A stretch of DNA of 64,000 nt from contig CAWIOU010000014.1 of the NCBI GenBank assembly GCA_963837805.1, positions 558,001 through 622,000 on the forward strand. Reading direction: 5' to 3'. Below, one piece after another: positions 7,788-16,967 of the stretch (position 1 is the stretch's first letter; the number at the start of each line of letters is the position of its first letter). The translations under genes and the position numbers were made by a program. The stretch is from Bog-756 sp963837805. GTDB taxonomy: Bacteria; Actinomycetota; Acidimicrobiia; Acidimicrobiales; RAAP-2. Below the pieces are notes generated by a model that saw only the letters and a program-made list of their open reading frames with translations, had not been told where the DNA came from and made no database searches.

Positions 7788-9251
7788 GTGTCACGAGGGG
7801 CGTCTGCCAGGGCCGGACGATGGGCCGGCCGGATGAGGTCGCGGGATCCGGTCCGTCGAGGAGGCCGCACCCGCGGGCCCGGCAACGTCCGCCGTGGCCC
7901 CGGCCCGGTCAGGGCCGCCCTGGTCGCCCTGGGCGCCACCGCCGCCCTCGGGATGACCGTCGGCCCGGGCGTCGCCGGGGCCGCCGGCAGCCCGGGGACC
8001 ACGGGGACCACGAGCCCGTCGAGCACCTCCGCGACCTCCTCGCCCACCACCACGGCGGCGGGCTCGGGGAGCAAGGCCCGGCCCGGCGCCGACGCTCACG
8101 CCGCCAAGGCCCCGTCGGCGGCGCAGGCCCAGATCAACGCCACCGAGGCCCAGCTGAACAAGCTCGAGAGCCAGATCTCCCAGGAGCAGAACGCACTCGA
8201 CCGGGCCGACGAGCAGTACAACCAGTCGGTGGTCGAGCTGACCAGCACCCGGACGGCCCTGCAGGCCACCGAGACCTCCCTCAACGCCGCCCGGTCCAAG
8301 CTGGAGACCGAGCGATCCCAGCTCCGCGACGACGCCGTGCAGGCCTACATCAACGACACCTCGTCGACGGCGGTGTCCCAGCTGTTCGCCGCCCCCACCA
8401 CCGGGAGCCAGATCCGCGCCCTCTACGAGAAGGTCGGATCGGGGGACGTGGCCCTCGACGTGGCCCGAGTGCAGGCCGGCCAGCAGAAGCTGTCGGCCAC
8501 CCGGGCCAAGCTCCTCGCCGAGCAGAAGGCGGAGACCGCCCAGCTGGGCGTCGAGGACAGGGCCCGACAGAGTGCCGCGGCCGCCAGTGCCCTCTCCCAG
8601 GCGACGCTGAACCAGGTCCGGGGGAGCCTGGCCCAGCAGATAGCCGAGCAGGCCGCGGCCGAGGCGGCGGCGGCGGCCAAGGCGGCGTCGTCGGCCACGT
8701 CGGCGGCCGCCGCCCAGGCCGCGGCGGCCCAGGCCTCCGAAGCCGCACAGGTGGCCAGCACGGTGAGCGGCGGCAGCCAGGCCGCGGCCAGTGCCGCCTC
8801 GGCGGCCAACCAGGCCGCCGGCCGCGCCGGCGGCACCACGTTCTCCTACGGCGGCAGCCCCACGGCCGCGGGCCTCGCCGCCGTGCACGCCGCCATGCAG
8901 TACCTGGGGGTTCCCTACGTGTGGGGCGGCGCCGGCCCGGCGGGAGTCGACTGCTCGGGCCTCACCATGCTGGCCTGGGCCAATGCCGGGGTATCCATGG
9001 ACCACTCGGCGGCCGACCAGTACGCCGATTTCCCCCATGTGAGCCCGAACTCGCTCGAGCCCGGCGACCTGCTCTTCTACGACTTCGACGGGACCGGTGT
9101 CGATCATGTCGTCATGTACGTGGGCCCCACCCTGGACGGCCAGCCGACCTCCTACGGGAGCAGCACCATCATCCAGGCCGCCCACACCGGCACGGTGGTC
9201 ACCTTCGACCCGGTCTGGTCGGAAGCCTTCGTCGGCGCCGCCCGACCGTAG
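7788..9251 (+). CDS. Secreted NlpC/P60 peptidoglycan endopeptidase with coiled coil
   Basis: About 487 residues from GTG 7788, chosen because AGGGAGAAG lies just upstream (a second in-frame GTG is at 7770). A basic N-terminus and hydrophobic stretch with AGA sites form a signal peptide. Residues ~105-300 are a long Ala/Gln/Glu-rich coiled coil, then an Ala/Ser linker, then a C-terminal NlpC/P60 domain with the catalytic Cys in VDCSGL (~389), the DHSAADQY region, and the His in GVDHVVMYVG. The architecture matches RipA/CwlO-type D,L-endopeptidases that cut peptidoglycan stem peptides during division or elongation; the coiled coil usually restrains the enzyme until an FtsEX-like partner acts. 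Confidence 0.9.
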   Translation: MSRGASARAGRWAGRMRSRDPVRRGGRTRGPGNVRRGPGPVRAALVALGATAALGMTVGPGVAGAAGSPGTTGTTSPSSTSATSSPTTTAAGSGSKARPGADAHAAKAPSAAQAQINATEAQLNKLESQISQEQNALDRADEQYNQSVVELTSTRTALQATETSLNAARSKLETERSQLRDDAVQAYINDTSSTAVSQLFAAPTTGSQIRALYEKVGSGDVALDVARVQAGQQKLSATRAKLLAEQKAETAQLGVEDRARQSAAAASALSQATLNQVRGSLAQQIAEQAAAEAAAAAKAASSATSAAAAQAAAAQASEAAQVASTVSGGSQAAASAASAANQAAGRAGGTTFSYGGSPTAAGLAAVHAAMQYLGVPYVWGGAGPAGVDCSGLTMLAWANAGVSMDHSAADQYADFPHVSPNSLEPGDLLFYDFDGTGVDHVVMYVGPTLDGQPTSYGSSTIIQAAHTGTVVTFDPVWSEAFVGAARP

Positions 9252-9315
9252 GCCGTGGGCATCACCCGACCGCCCGTCGACGGCCCTGCCGCCTAGGGTC
9301 GGTCTCCCGAGGACC

Positions 9316-10341
9316 ATGACACCCGAGCTCACCATCGTCGTTCCCGCCTTCAACGAGGCCCACCGGCTCCCCGAGGGCATCAAGCGGTTCGACGCCGCCG
9401 TGGACGAGGGGGCGGTGGACATCGGCCGGACCGAGGTACTGGTCGTCGACGACGGCAGCACCGACGGGACGGCGGCGGCGGCCCGGGCCCTCCTGGCCCA
9501 CCTCCCCCATCATCGGGTTATCAGCCATCCGGCCAACCGGGGCAAGGGCGGAGCCGTACGCACCGGGGTGGCGCTGGCCCGGGGCCGGTACACCGCCTAC
9601 ATGGACGCCGACATGGCCATCGACCCGAGAACCATCCCGGTGCTGATCGACGGGCTGCGATCCAACGACCTGGCCATCGGATCGCGGGCGCTGGCTGCTT
9701 CGATGGTGGAGAGCTCCTATGCCATGCGTTCGGTCATGGGCCGGCTCTTCAACCGTCTCGTCACCACCGGCACCGGGCTCGGGCTCAGCGACACCCAGTG
9801 CGGCTTCAAGGCCTTCCACACCCCGGTGGCCCGCCTCCTGTTCCACCTGGTCCGGATGGAGCGGTTCGCCTTCGATGTCGAGGTCCTCGTCCTGGCCCAC
9901 CGGCTCGGGCTCCGCATCACCGAGGTTCCCGTCCAGTGGACCCATGTCCCCGGGAGCACGGTCCATCCGCTCCACGACTCGATCTCCATGCTCACCGACG
10001 TCTACTCGTCGAGGCTCGGTCTGCTGGCCACGCCGGCCGTCCCTGGCATCGTGGTGGCCGACGCCTCCGGCGCCACCGATCCGCGGGCGCTGGCCGAGCG
10101 GGTCGGGTCGGTCCTGGCCGCCTCCACCGCCGGCACTCCCCTCCCCGTCCTGACCGACAGCCGGTCGGTGATGGTCCTCCTGCCACTGGTCGACCCGGCC
10201 GAGGCGGCCACGGTGGCCGGCGTCCTGCGGGATGAGCTCGATCCCCTGCCGGTCACCCGCACGACCCTGACCGCCGAAGTGCTGGCCGCGCTGGGTCCGC
10301 TGGCCGGCCGCCTCGACGTGCCCACCGATGCCGGGACCTAG
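9316..10341 (+). CDS. GT2 polyprenyl-phosphate glycosyltransferase (ALG5/DPM1-like)
   Basis: 341 residues. The first ~230 form a GT-A domain: LTIVVPAFNEAHRLP, VLVVDDGSTDGT (~45), NRGKGGAVRTG (~75), the MDADMAID metal motif (~95), IGSRAL, the SDTQCGFKAF acceptor-site motif (~158) and EVPVQWTH. This is the pattern of dolichyl-phosphate beta-glucosyltransferase-like enzymes that load a sugar onto a polyprenyl phosphate. The C-terminal ~110 residues are an extra domain I do not recognise. The ATG at 9316 has a GAGG site; TAGGGT at 9294-9299 is a plausible -10. It likely supplies lipid-linked sugar to the GT-C-like proteins of the cluster. Confidence 0.85.
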   Translation: MTPELTIVVPAFNEAHRLPEGIKRFDAAVDEGAVDIGRTEVLVVDDGSTDGTAAAARALLAHLPHHRVISHPANRGKGGAVRTGVALARGRYTAYMDADMAIDPRTIPVLIDGLRSNDLAIGSRALAASMVESSYAMRSVMGRLFNRLVTTGTGLGLSDTQCGFKAFHTPVARLLFHLVRMERFAFDVEVLVLAHRLGLRITEVPVQWTHVPGSTVHPLHDSISMLTDVYSSRLGLLATPAVPGIVVADASGATDPRALAERVGSVLAASTAGTPLPVLTDSRSVMVLLPLVDPAEAATVAGVLRDELDPLPVTRTTLTAEVLAALGPLAGRLDVPTDAGT

Positions 10342-10376
10342 AGGCGAGCCCGCAGGGGAGGTGCCGTCGGCAGCGG

Positions 10377-10382
10377 TACACT
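10377..10382 (+). promoter_or_regulatory. -10 element, leaderless type
   Basis: TACACT, 7 nt before the GTG at 10390; it gives the acyltransferase-SDR pair its own promoter. Confidence 0.5.
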
Positions 10383-10389
10383 CGGCGGG

Positions 10390-11385
10390 GTGAGCGCGGA
10401 TCCGTCGGATACCACCCGGACGGCAGCGCGCGCCGAGCGCGACGGGCCGGACGCGACCAGGGGCGAGGACCCACTGGCCAGCCCGGCAGCCGATGGCCCG
10501 GACGAGGGGACCGACACCACCCCGGCCGGACGCAATGCCGCATCCATGTCCATCCTGCCCGTACCCAGGCCCAAGTCGGACGACGGCGGACCCGATCCGT
10601 CCCGGCGATCGGACGTCGACGAATGGGGCCGCTCCGAGCACATGCGCTCCATCGTCCGCCGCCTCTACGACCCGGTGTACCGCTACTGGTTCCGGGTCGA
10701 GTGGGAAGGGCTGGAGAAGATCCCCCACCACGGCGGCGCTCTGCTCATCGCCAACCACGCCGGCGCCATCCCCGCCGATGCCCCGGCGATCATGCACGGT
10801 GTCGAGGAGGAGTTGGGGCGGCCGGTCTACGGCTTGGCCGACTACTTCTTCAGGACCATCCCTGTGGTCGGCACGATGTGGTCCCGGACGGGAGGTGTCC
10901 CGGCCCATCCAGACAACGCCTACCGGCTCCTCCACGATCAGCAGCAGTTGGCCCTGGTCTTCCCCGAGGGCACCAAGGCCACCTCCAAGACCTATTCCGA
11001 TCGCTATCGCCTACGCCGGTTCGGACGGGGTGGGTTCGTCGAGATCGCCATGCGGGCCGGCGTGCCCGTCATCCCCATCGCCGTGGTCGGGGCCGAGGAG
11101 TCGATGCCCATCCTGTTCCGGCTCAACAGCGTGGCCCGGTTGCTCAACCTCCCGTACTTCCCGGTCACCGTGAACTCGCTGCTGATGGGCCCGATCGGCT
11201 ACGTCACCTACTTCCCGGTCAAGTTCAAGTTCCGGGTGCTCGACCCCGTCTCGTTCGACGTGGAGCCCGGCCTCGAGCGGTACTCGAGGAGCCGGGTGAT
11301 GGACGAGGCCGAGAGCATCCGGGCCCGGCTGCAGGACTCGATCCACGACATGCTGCGCGACCGCCGCAGCATCTGGTTCGGCTGA
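10390..11385 (+). CDS. PlsC-type lysophospholipid acyltransferase family protein
   Basis: 331 residues: ~75 low-complexity charged residues, then a PlsC/LPLAT domain. NHAGAIPAD (~121) is the catalytic-His motif in the spaced form seen in a subgroup of actinobacterial LPLATs rather than classical HX4D. VFPEGTKA (~191) is the glycerophosphate/acceptor-binding motif. It should transfer an acyl chain from acyl-CoA or acyl-ACP to a lipid or glycan hydroxyl at the inner membrane face. The SDR gene begins three bases after its stop, so they form an operon. M. tuberculosis pairs homologous families (Rv0501 and Rv0502), in the opposite order. Confidence 0.8.
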   Translation: MSADPSDTTRTAARAERDGPDATRGEDPLASPAADGPDEGTDTTPAGRNAASMSILPVPRPKSDDGGPDPSRRSDVDEWGRSEHMRSIVRRLYDPVYRYWFRVEWEGLEKIPHHGGALLIANHAGAIPADAPAIMHGVEEELGRPVYGLADYFFRTIPVVGTMWSRTGGVPAHPDNAYRLLHDQQQLALVFPEGTKATSKTYSDRYRLRRFGRGGFVEIAMRAGVPVIPIAVVGAEESMPILFRLNSVARLLNLPYFPVTVNSLLMGPIGYVTYFPVKFKFRVLDPVSFDVEPGLERYSRSRVMDEAESIRARLQDSIHDMLRDRRSIWFG

Positions 11386-11388
11386 GCC

Positions 11389-12435
11389 ATGGGCCGGCGG
11401 GTGCTGATCACCGGGCTCGACACCTTCTGGGGCGGCCGCATGGCCCAGGCCCTGGAGGCGGAAGCCGATATCGAGATGATCCTCGGCCTGGGGGCCAATG
11501 AGCCCCGGGTGCCGCTCGAGCGCACCGAGTTCGTCCGTTCCGACCAGAAGTACTCGATCCTGAGCCGGATCGTGCGGGCCACCCAGGTGGACACCATCGT
11601 GCACACCTTCCTCGAGACCAACTCGGTCAACGTGTCCAGCCGCGCCCTCCACGAGATCAACGTCATCGGCACGCTCAACCTGCTGGCCGCGGCCGGCTCG
11701 GCCGGATCCTCGGTGCGCCAGGTCGTCGTGAAGTCCTCGACCCACATCTACGGATCATCGGAGACCGACCCGGCCTGGTTCCGGGAGGAGGACACCCGGC
11801 AGTCCCCGGTCCGCACCCGGGTCGAGCGATCCCTCATCGAGGTCGAGTCACTGGTGCGCGACTTCACCGAGGACAACCCGCATCTGGTCGTCTCGGTCCT
11901 CCGGTTCGCCAACGTTCTCGGCACCGACATCGTCACCCCGGTGAGCTACAACCTGCGCCGCCGGCTCCAACCCTGTATCGCCGGCTTCGACCCGCTCGTG
12001 CAGTTCATCGAGGAGGACGACGTGGTCCGGGCCCTCGAATACGTCACCGGGCACCGGGTCCCGGGGGTCTTCAACGTGGCCGGTGCCGGCAAGCTGCCCT
12101 GGAGCGAGGTGGCCTCGATCTGCAACGGCTACCTCCTCCTGCTGCCGCCGTTCCGGCCCCGGGCCTTCGTGGCTCCGTTGCGCAGGATCGGGGCCGTCCA
12201 ATTCCCGCCCGAGATGGAAGGCCTCATCCGCTACGGACGCGGCGTCGACACCTCCCGCCTGATCGACGCCGGCTTCGAGTACCGGTACACCAGCGCCGGG
12301 GCCGTGGAGAGCTTCGCCCGGGCCAACAACCTGCGCCGGGCGACCGGGTCCGGCGAGCCGGCCTACCGCTACGAGCAGGACGTCGAACAGTTCTTCCGCC
12401 ACTCCCCGGCCGTGGTGCGCGGCATCGACGGCTGA
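11389..12435 (+). CDS. NAD-dependent epimerase-like SDR protein, catalytic motif not recognisable
   Basis: 348 residues with an extended-SDR fold: N-terminal RRVLITGLDTFWGG, central NVIGTLNLLAAA, KSSTHIYGSS and LRFANVLG. Two functional motifs deviate. The Rossmann glycine motif TGxxGxxG reads TGLDTFWGG, and where the YxxxK pair is expected (after SSTHIYG) the sequence is RTRVERSLIEVE, with no Tyr-Lys pair. It may bind nucleotide or sugar without acting as a classical epimerase. Its tight linkage to the acyltransferase suggests a shared lipid or glycolipid pathway. It resembles the family annotated galE2 in mycobacteria; UDP-galactose epimerase activity should not be assumed. Confidence 0.75.
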   Translation: MGRRVLITGLDTFWGGRMAQALEAEADIEMILGLGANEPRVPLERTEFVRSDQKYSILSRIVRATQVDTIVHTFLETNSVNVSSRALHEINVIGTLNLLAAAGSAGSSVRQVVVKSSTHIYGSSETDPAWFREEDTRQSPVRTRVERSLIEVESLVRDFTEDNPHLVVSVLRFANVLGTDIVTPVSYNLRRRLQPCIAGFDPLVQFIEEDDVVRALEYVTGHRVPGVFNVAGAGKLPWSEVASICNGYLLLLPPFRPRAFVAPLRRIGAVQFPPEMEGLIRYGRGVDTSRLIDAGFEYRYTSAGAVESFARANNLRRATGSGEPAYRYEQDVEQFFRHSPAVVRGIDG

Positions 12436-12444
12436 GGGGTCGGG

Positions 12445-13875
12445 CTACTCGGGGCTCGGTGTGGCCTCGATGATGAACTGGTAGCCGAACATCGTCGGCC
12501 AGGTGGACAGCAGCATGTGATCCACCAGCCGCAGCCACTGTGCCTTGCCGCCCTCGACCCCCAGGGCGTCGAGGGGGAGACCGACCGGCTCGAGTCGCCG
12601 GACGGTGAATCCCCGGCGCTCGATCAGCTTCTTGATGCTCCGGCGGGTGAAGAACCGCAAGTGGGTGGAGTCGAGGATCCCGCGCTGGTCGTAGTCGAAC
12701 ATCCCGAAGGTCGACCGGAACCTCGGGTACCAGTGGGCGATGTTGGGCACGCAGAAGATGGCCGTGCCCTCGGGGGCCAGCACGTTGCGCACCTGCCGCA
12801 TCAGGGATCCGGGATTCACCAGGTGCTCGAGCACGTCGGCGGCCAGGACGATGTCGAACCCGGTCCCCACCTCGGGGGGAATGCCCTCGTTGAGGTCGGC
12901 CCGGAAGAAGGCGTCGGTCCGGTCCTCCACCCCGGCGATCTCGTTGAGGTCGACGCCGGTGACCTGGTGGCCCATGGCCCGGAGCCGCTCCGACAGCAGC
13001 CCGCTCGAGCACCCCAGGTCGAGGACCTTGCCCGGCGGGCGGGACTTGAGCAGCGTGGAGATGCGGCCGTGCGAGCTGTCCTCGCTGGGCTTGAGTTGGT
13101 ACTCCTCGTTGAGGGCGATGCGGCTCCCGTCCCCGAAGCCGGCTTTCTGGAGCCGGTAGGCCACCACATCCTTGGTGACGTCGGCGGCGTAGCCCATACC
13201 GTCCACGTAACAGATCTCATCGCCGTAGTAGGTGGGGATGGGCACCTCGGCGATCCGCATGCCCGCATCGTGGAGCTGGATGATGATCTGGGTATCGAAG
13301 TTGAACCCGTTCGAGTTCCGCTCGAACGGGAGCTGCTTGAGGGCGGCCACCGAGTAGGCCCGGTACCCCGAGTGGAACTCGGTCAGCTCGGTGCCCAGGG
13401 CGGCATTCTCGAAGCGAGACAGGATCCGGTTGCCCACGTACTTGTAGAGCGGCATCCCGCCTCTGCGTGCCGCTCCCTTGATCATGATCCGGGAGCCGAA
13501 GACGGCGTCGGCCTCCCCGGCCAGCAGCGGGGCCACGATCTCGGGGAGGGACTCGGGCGCATACTGCCCGTCGCCGTGGAGCATGACCACGATGTCGAGG
13601 CCGTGCTCGATGGCCAGGTCGTACCCGGCCTTCTGGTTGCCCCCGTAGCCGAGGTTGGTCGGCTGCCTGATCAGGGTGATGGGCAGGTCGGAGACCTGCT
13701 GGTACCCGAGGCCGACCAGATAGGTGGAGTCCTGACTGTGATCGTCGCTGACGATGACCTCTTCGATGTCCGAGCGGATCTCGGCAGGAATGCGGTCGAG
13801 AACCTTGGCCAGGGTGGTTGCCGCGTTGTACGCGACCACCAGCACCCCGATTCTCTTCTTCCCGGCAGCCGTCAC
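12445..13875 (-). CDS. Bifunctional GT2 glycosyltransferase - SAM methyltransferase
   Basis: 476 residues from GTG 13875 (a TTG at 13890 is also in frame; a G-rich Shine-Dalgarno-like run lies between). Residues ~1-225 are a GT2 domain: IGVLVVAYNAATTL, VIVSDDHSQDST, NLGYGGNQKAGY, MLHGDGQYAPE and GSRIM. Residues ~255-476 are a class I methyltransferase: VLDLGCSSGLLSERL (~283), VTGVDLNE and DIVLAADVLEHL, with a C-terminal FFTRRSIKKLIERRGF block typical of methyltransferase type 11/12. The fusion suggests that a sugar is added and then it, or its lipid carrier, is methylated. It converges on the SDR gene with only nine bases between them. Confidence 0.88.
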   Translation of the reverse strand: MTAAGKKRIGVLVVAYNAATTLAKVLDRIPAEIRSDIEEVIVSDDHSQDSTYLVGLGYQQVSDLPITLIRQPTNLGYGGNQKAGYDLAIEHGLDIVVMLHGDGQYAPESLPEIVAPLLAGEADAVFGSRIMIKGAARRGGMPLYKYVGNRILSRFENAALGTELTEFHSGYRAYSVAALKQLPFERNSNGFNFDTQIIIQLHDAGMRIAEVPIPTYYGDEICYVDGMGYAADVTKDVVAYRLQKAGFGDGSRIALNEEYQLKPSEDSSHGRISTLLKSRPPGKVLDLGCSSGLLSERLRAMGHQVTGVDLNEIAGVEDRTDAFFRADLNEGIPPEVGTGFDIVLAADVLEHLVNPGSLMRQVRNVLAPEGTAIFCVPNIAHWYPRFRSTFGMFDYDQRGILDSTHLRFFTRRSIKKLIERRGFTVRRLEPVGLPLDALGVEGGKAQWLRLVDHMLLSTWPTMFGYQFIIEATPSPE

Positions 13876-14029
13876 GACCTGACCCCCCAACGCACGAAAT
13901 GACCTGCGTACAGCGTATTCGGCATTTCGGCCGAGGGAAAGACCTCGGAGCGTAGGTGCAGGTCACGCCGCCCGGGTCGATCCCGGTGGGCGGTCGGGAG
14001 GTACGGGCGGCCCCGGTCGGCGGGGATGG

Positions 14030-14656
14030 TCAGTCGCCCCCGATCCACCGGGGAACCAGGTGGTGGCGCTGGATGGCCCATTCCTCGGCGGTCATGGCGT
14101 AGCGGACGTGGTCCTCCCATTCGCCGTTGATCTCGAGGAATCCGAGCGCCACGCCCTCGGAGCGCATGCCCAGCTTCTCCACCACCCGCCGGCTGGGCCG
14201 GTTGCGGGGGATGATGGCGACCTCGATCCGGTGCAACCTGAGCGTCTCGAAGGCGAATTTGAGCACCACCACCACGGCCTCGGGGATGAGACCCTGGCCG
14301 GCGCAGTCCTCGTCGATCCAATAGCCGATCGAGCCGTTCTGGAACGGCCCCCGCTGGATGGAGGACAGCGTGACCTCCCCGGTGAACCGGCCCTCGAAGA
14401 AGATCCCGAATCCGAATCCGCTCCCGAGCTGCCGCTCGCGCTCGCGCATGCCGCACCGGGCCGCGAAGCTGGCGGCGTCCTCGGGCGCCAGGGGGGCACC
14501 CTTCGAACGCGGTTCCCACGGCACGAGCCAGTCGCGGCAACGGTCACGAACCTCGTACCAGGCCTCGTAGTCGCTCTCGACCAACGTGACCAGGCGCACC
14601 CGTTGGCCACAGAGCTCGAGCGAGCGGACGGGCGGTGCAGAGGTGTGGCGAATCAT
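14030..14656 (-). CDS. GNAT N-acetyltransferase (RimJ/RimL type)
   Basis: 208 residues from ATG 14656. The fold signatures are present: LCGQRVRLVTLVESD at the start, a GSIGYWIDEDCAGQGLIPEA acetyl-CoA binding segment (~115) and a C-terminal RVVEKLGMRSEG (~165). The spacing matches the RimJ/RimL/SSAT2-like group, which acetylates N-terminal or side-chain amino groups, or amino sugars. RimJ in the narrow sense is not implied. It is transcribed away from a long gap and may belong to the glycan cluster. No clear Shine-Dalgarno is visible; a TAGGCA hexamer ends ten bases before the ATG, near the leaderless pattern seen elsewhere. Confidence 0.8.
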   Translation of the reverse strand: MIRHTSAPPVRSLELCGQRVRLVTLVESDYEAWYEVRDRCRDWLVPWEPRSKGAPLAPEDAASFAARCGMRERERQLGSGFGFGIFFEGRFTGEVTLSSIQRGPFQNGSIGYWIDEDCAGQGLIPEAVVVVLKFAFETLRLHRIEVAIIPRNRPSRRVVEKLGMRSEGVALGFLEINGEWEDHVRYAMTAEEWAIQRHHLVPRWIGGD

Positions 14657-14878
14657 GATCCGACCATGCCTATCCTGGCGAGGACCCGGTGGCAAGCGCA
14701 GCCGACCGTAGGGCCGCCACCCGGTGCCTTCCCCGCCGTGTCAAATTCCACCAGCGCATCGTGCCCGAAACGGAATGATCGCGCTAATCCGCACCACGGC
14801 CAGTGGCGGAATGGCCGGAGGCGGCGGTGGTTCTCCTCCCGGATGGGGCAACGTCGATGGGGCACGGCCGATCGACGA

Positions 14879-16912
14879 TCAGCCCGACGCCAGCTTGGCC
14901 AGGGAGATGCTCTCGACCTTGATCGTGCCGGTCCCGTTGAACTGGACCCGGACCGCCACCTCCTCGGTCCCGGTCACCACGAACGGGTGATGGCTGGCCG
15001 TCGCCGTGGCCGACAGCGGGCTGCTCTGCAGGATGCTGATGTCCACGTGAGCGTGGTCGGTCTTCTTGAAGCTGATCACCTCGCCGAGCGCCGCCCCGGG
15101 CTCATCGTCCTGCAGGACGTAGTGGATGGTGGCCTCGTAGCGCCCGGGCAGGACCTCCCAGAAGGGACCCAGCGCCACCGAGCCGTCCTGGGCCGCACCC
15201 TGGGCCACGACGTCGGACCCCTCCACGGTTCCCACCTGGGACTGGAGGAAGCCTGCCGAGAAGCTCACCGTGGCCGGGAGCTGGACCGGGGACGTGAGGG
15301 AGAGGACCAGGCAGACCAACCCGGCAGCGACGAGGCCGCCCAGGAGCCGGCGCCGGATGCGGGCGGGCCGGCGTACCAACCGGACCAGGTAGTACAACAC
15401 CGCCGCCGTCAGCAGGAGGACGCAGGCCAACCCCCAGAGGTCGCGGGCGTTGCCCCACGGGATGGTACCGGGGAGGACGGCCGGGATCCCGCTGCCTCCT
15501 CCCGGGGTCAGGATCGGGAGATTGAATATCTGCGCGGCGGGGAGATAGCCGAGGACCGGCGAGGGGTCGAGGCCCCCCCACCAGCCCCGGTAGGAGATCG
15601 GGTCCCACGGTATCTGGCTGTAGTAGAGGTGCTCTCCGAGGATGATGGGCACAGCCTCGAAGACCGACAGCACCGCCGCGATGCCGACGATCAGAGGTAC
15701 CGTCGCCTTTCGCACCCGCCACAGGTCGATCACGTAGAGCGCGCAGAAAGCCAGCGCCAGCGGGACCAGCGGCCACTCGTACCGACCGTTGAAGCTGCCC
15801 CCGGTCTGGCTCCCTGGCTCGGTGCCGTTCCCGTAGACAATGGCGGCGGTGAGGACCACGGCGGCGATCACGGCCAGCGGTATCCGACGACGCCAGACCC
15901 ACAGGGCGGCCATCCCGAGCACGAGGACGGGCATCTGGATGAGGATCCCACTCCGCCGGTCGAACACCAGCGCCGCCGAACGGGTCCAGGTCTCGATGCC
16001 CGAGGTGGTGACCGGGTTCTTCGAGCCGAGGGCATGGCCGTAGGCCCAGAGATTGAACAGGACCACCCCGGACAGACTGATCAGGGCGGGCACGGCCAGC
16101 CAGGCCAGTTGGGCACCGGCCATGAGCGTCCGGCGGCTGGCCACCACCAGCACCACCAGGAGCAGACAGGTGAGCGGGATGTTCTTCTGGGCCAGCCACG
16201 GGAAGAGGGCGAGGAGCAGTCCCCCGGTGACCACCTGGGCGGTGGTACAGCCCCGTTTGGTCTCGAAGAGAGCCACCAGGAGCACGACGATGGCGATGAT
16301 CATCCCGGTCATCAGATCCGGATAGACCTGGGTGCTGGCCACCAGGTAGGACGGGACGAGGAACAGTCCGGCCAGGGCGAAGCGCCAGGGCGAGCGGGTC
16401 CCGGCGAGCAGGCCCACCAGGTGGACGACCCCGACGGCCAGGGCGGCCACCATGGCCAGAAAGGCCACGATGGCCACGGTGGGTCCGAGGAGGATCGGGA
16501 GGGCCAACAGCACCGAGAGGCCGACCGAATGGGTCGGCAGGTACAGATGGTGCCTCAGGATGGCCTCCCAGGTCATCTGGGCGGCCACATTGGGACCCGG
16601 CTTCTGGGTGAACGGGTAGACGATGTGGTGGGTGATGATGAAGTTGTAGCCAGGGTTGCTGTTGAGCGTGAAGTAGCGGGCGATCGACTCGGCCTCGACC
16701 AGATAGGAGGGCTCGTCGCCGTTGATGTGCACGCCCTGATTCCTCACCAGGGCCAGAGCGCCCGCCGAGGCCCCGGTGAGTGCGGCCACCGCGGCTAGCG
16801 CCGCCCACACCGACGACGTCCGCCTCGGTCGCTCGACGGCCGTTTCCGGCGAGGGCCGGACCTCCTCCGGCAGAAGTGACCTGACTGGGGCAGACGGAGG
16901 AGCGCCGATCAT
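14879..16912 (-). CDS. Large GT-C-like membrane glycosyltransferase
   Basis: 677 residues with about eleven membrane helices from residue ~38 to ~555, then a ~120-residue soluble C-terminal domain predicted to be beta-rich. After the first helix comes HINGDEPSYLVEAESIAR, an Asp-Glu motif in the first external loop as in GT-C glycosyltransferases that use polyprenyl-phosphate sugars. It should transfer sugars outside the membrane; the C-terminal domain may bind carbohydrate or modulate chain length. The ATG at 16912 follows TAGTGT by nine bases without a Shine-Dalgarno, so it has its own promoter despite lying in line with the GT4 gene. Donor and acceptor are unknown. Confidence 0.75.
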   Translation of the reverse strand: MIGAPPSAPVRSLLPEEVRPSPETAVERPRRTSSVWAALAAVAALTGASAGALALVRNQGVHINGDEPSYLVEAESIARYFTLNSNPGYNFIITHHIVYPFTQKPGPNVAAQMTWEAILRHHLYLPTHSVGLSVLLALPILLGPTVAIVAFLAMVAALAVGVVHLVGLLAGTRSPWRFALAGLFLVPSYLVASTQVYPDLMTGMIIAIVVLLVALFETKRGCTTAQVVTGGLLLALFPWLAQKNIPLTCLLLVVLVVASRRTLMAGAQLAWLAVPALISLSGVVLFNLWAYGHALGSKNPVTTSGIETWTRSAALVFDRRSGILIQMPVLVLGMAALWVWRRRIPLAVIAAVVLTAAIVYGNGTEPGSQTGGSFNGRYEWPLVPLALAFCALYVIDLWRVRKATVPLIVGIAAVLSVFEAVPIILGEHLYYSQIPWDPISYRGWWGGLDPSPVLGYLPAAQIFNLPILTPGGGSGIPAVLPGTIPWGNARDLWGLACVLLLTAAVLYYLVRLVRRPARIRRRLLGGLVAAGLVCLVLSLTSPVQLPATVSFSAGFLQSQVGTVEGSDVVAQGAAQDGSVALGPFWEVLPGRYEATIHYVLQDDEPGAALGEVISFKKTDHAHVDISILQSSPLSATATASHHPFVVTGTEEVAVRVQFNGTGTIKVESISLAKLASG

Positions 16913-16921
16913 TTCGGCCCA

Positions 16922-16927
16922 ACACTA
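16922..16927 (-). promoter_or_regulatory. -10 element, leaderless type
   Basis: TAGTGT on the minus strand, 9 nt before the ATG at 16912. Confidence 0.45.
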
Positions 16928-16967
16928 TGCGCCGACCGGCCGGCCACCCGGTTCCCCGGCACCAGGC

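Noticed and set aside
9262..10935. 557-residue minus-strand frame opposite the GT2 and acyltransferase genes
   Set aside because: Antisense composition, no motifs, and both plus-strand genes are clearly coding.
14700..14878. Possible tRNA-like or small RNA gene between the acetyltransferase and GT-C genes
   Set aside because: A stretch near 14800 looks stem-rich, but no cloverleaf or conserved small RNA could be folded.
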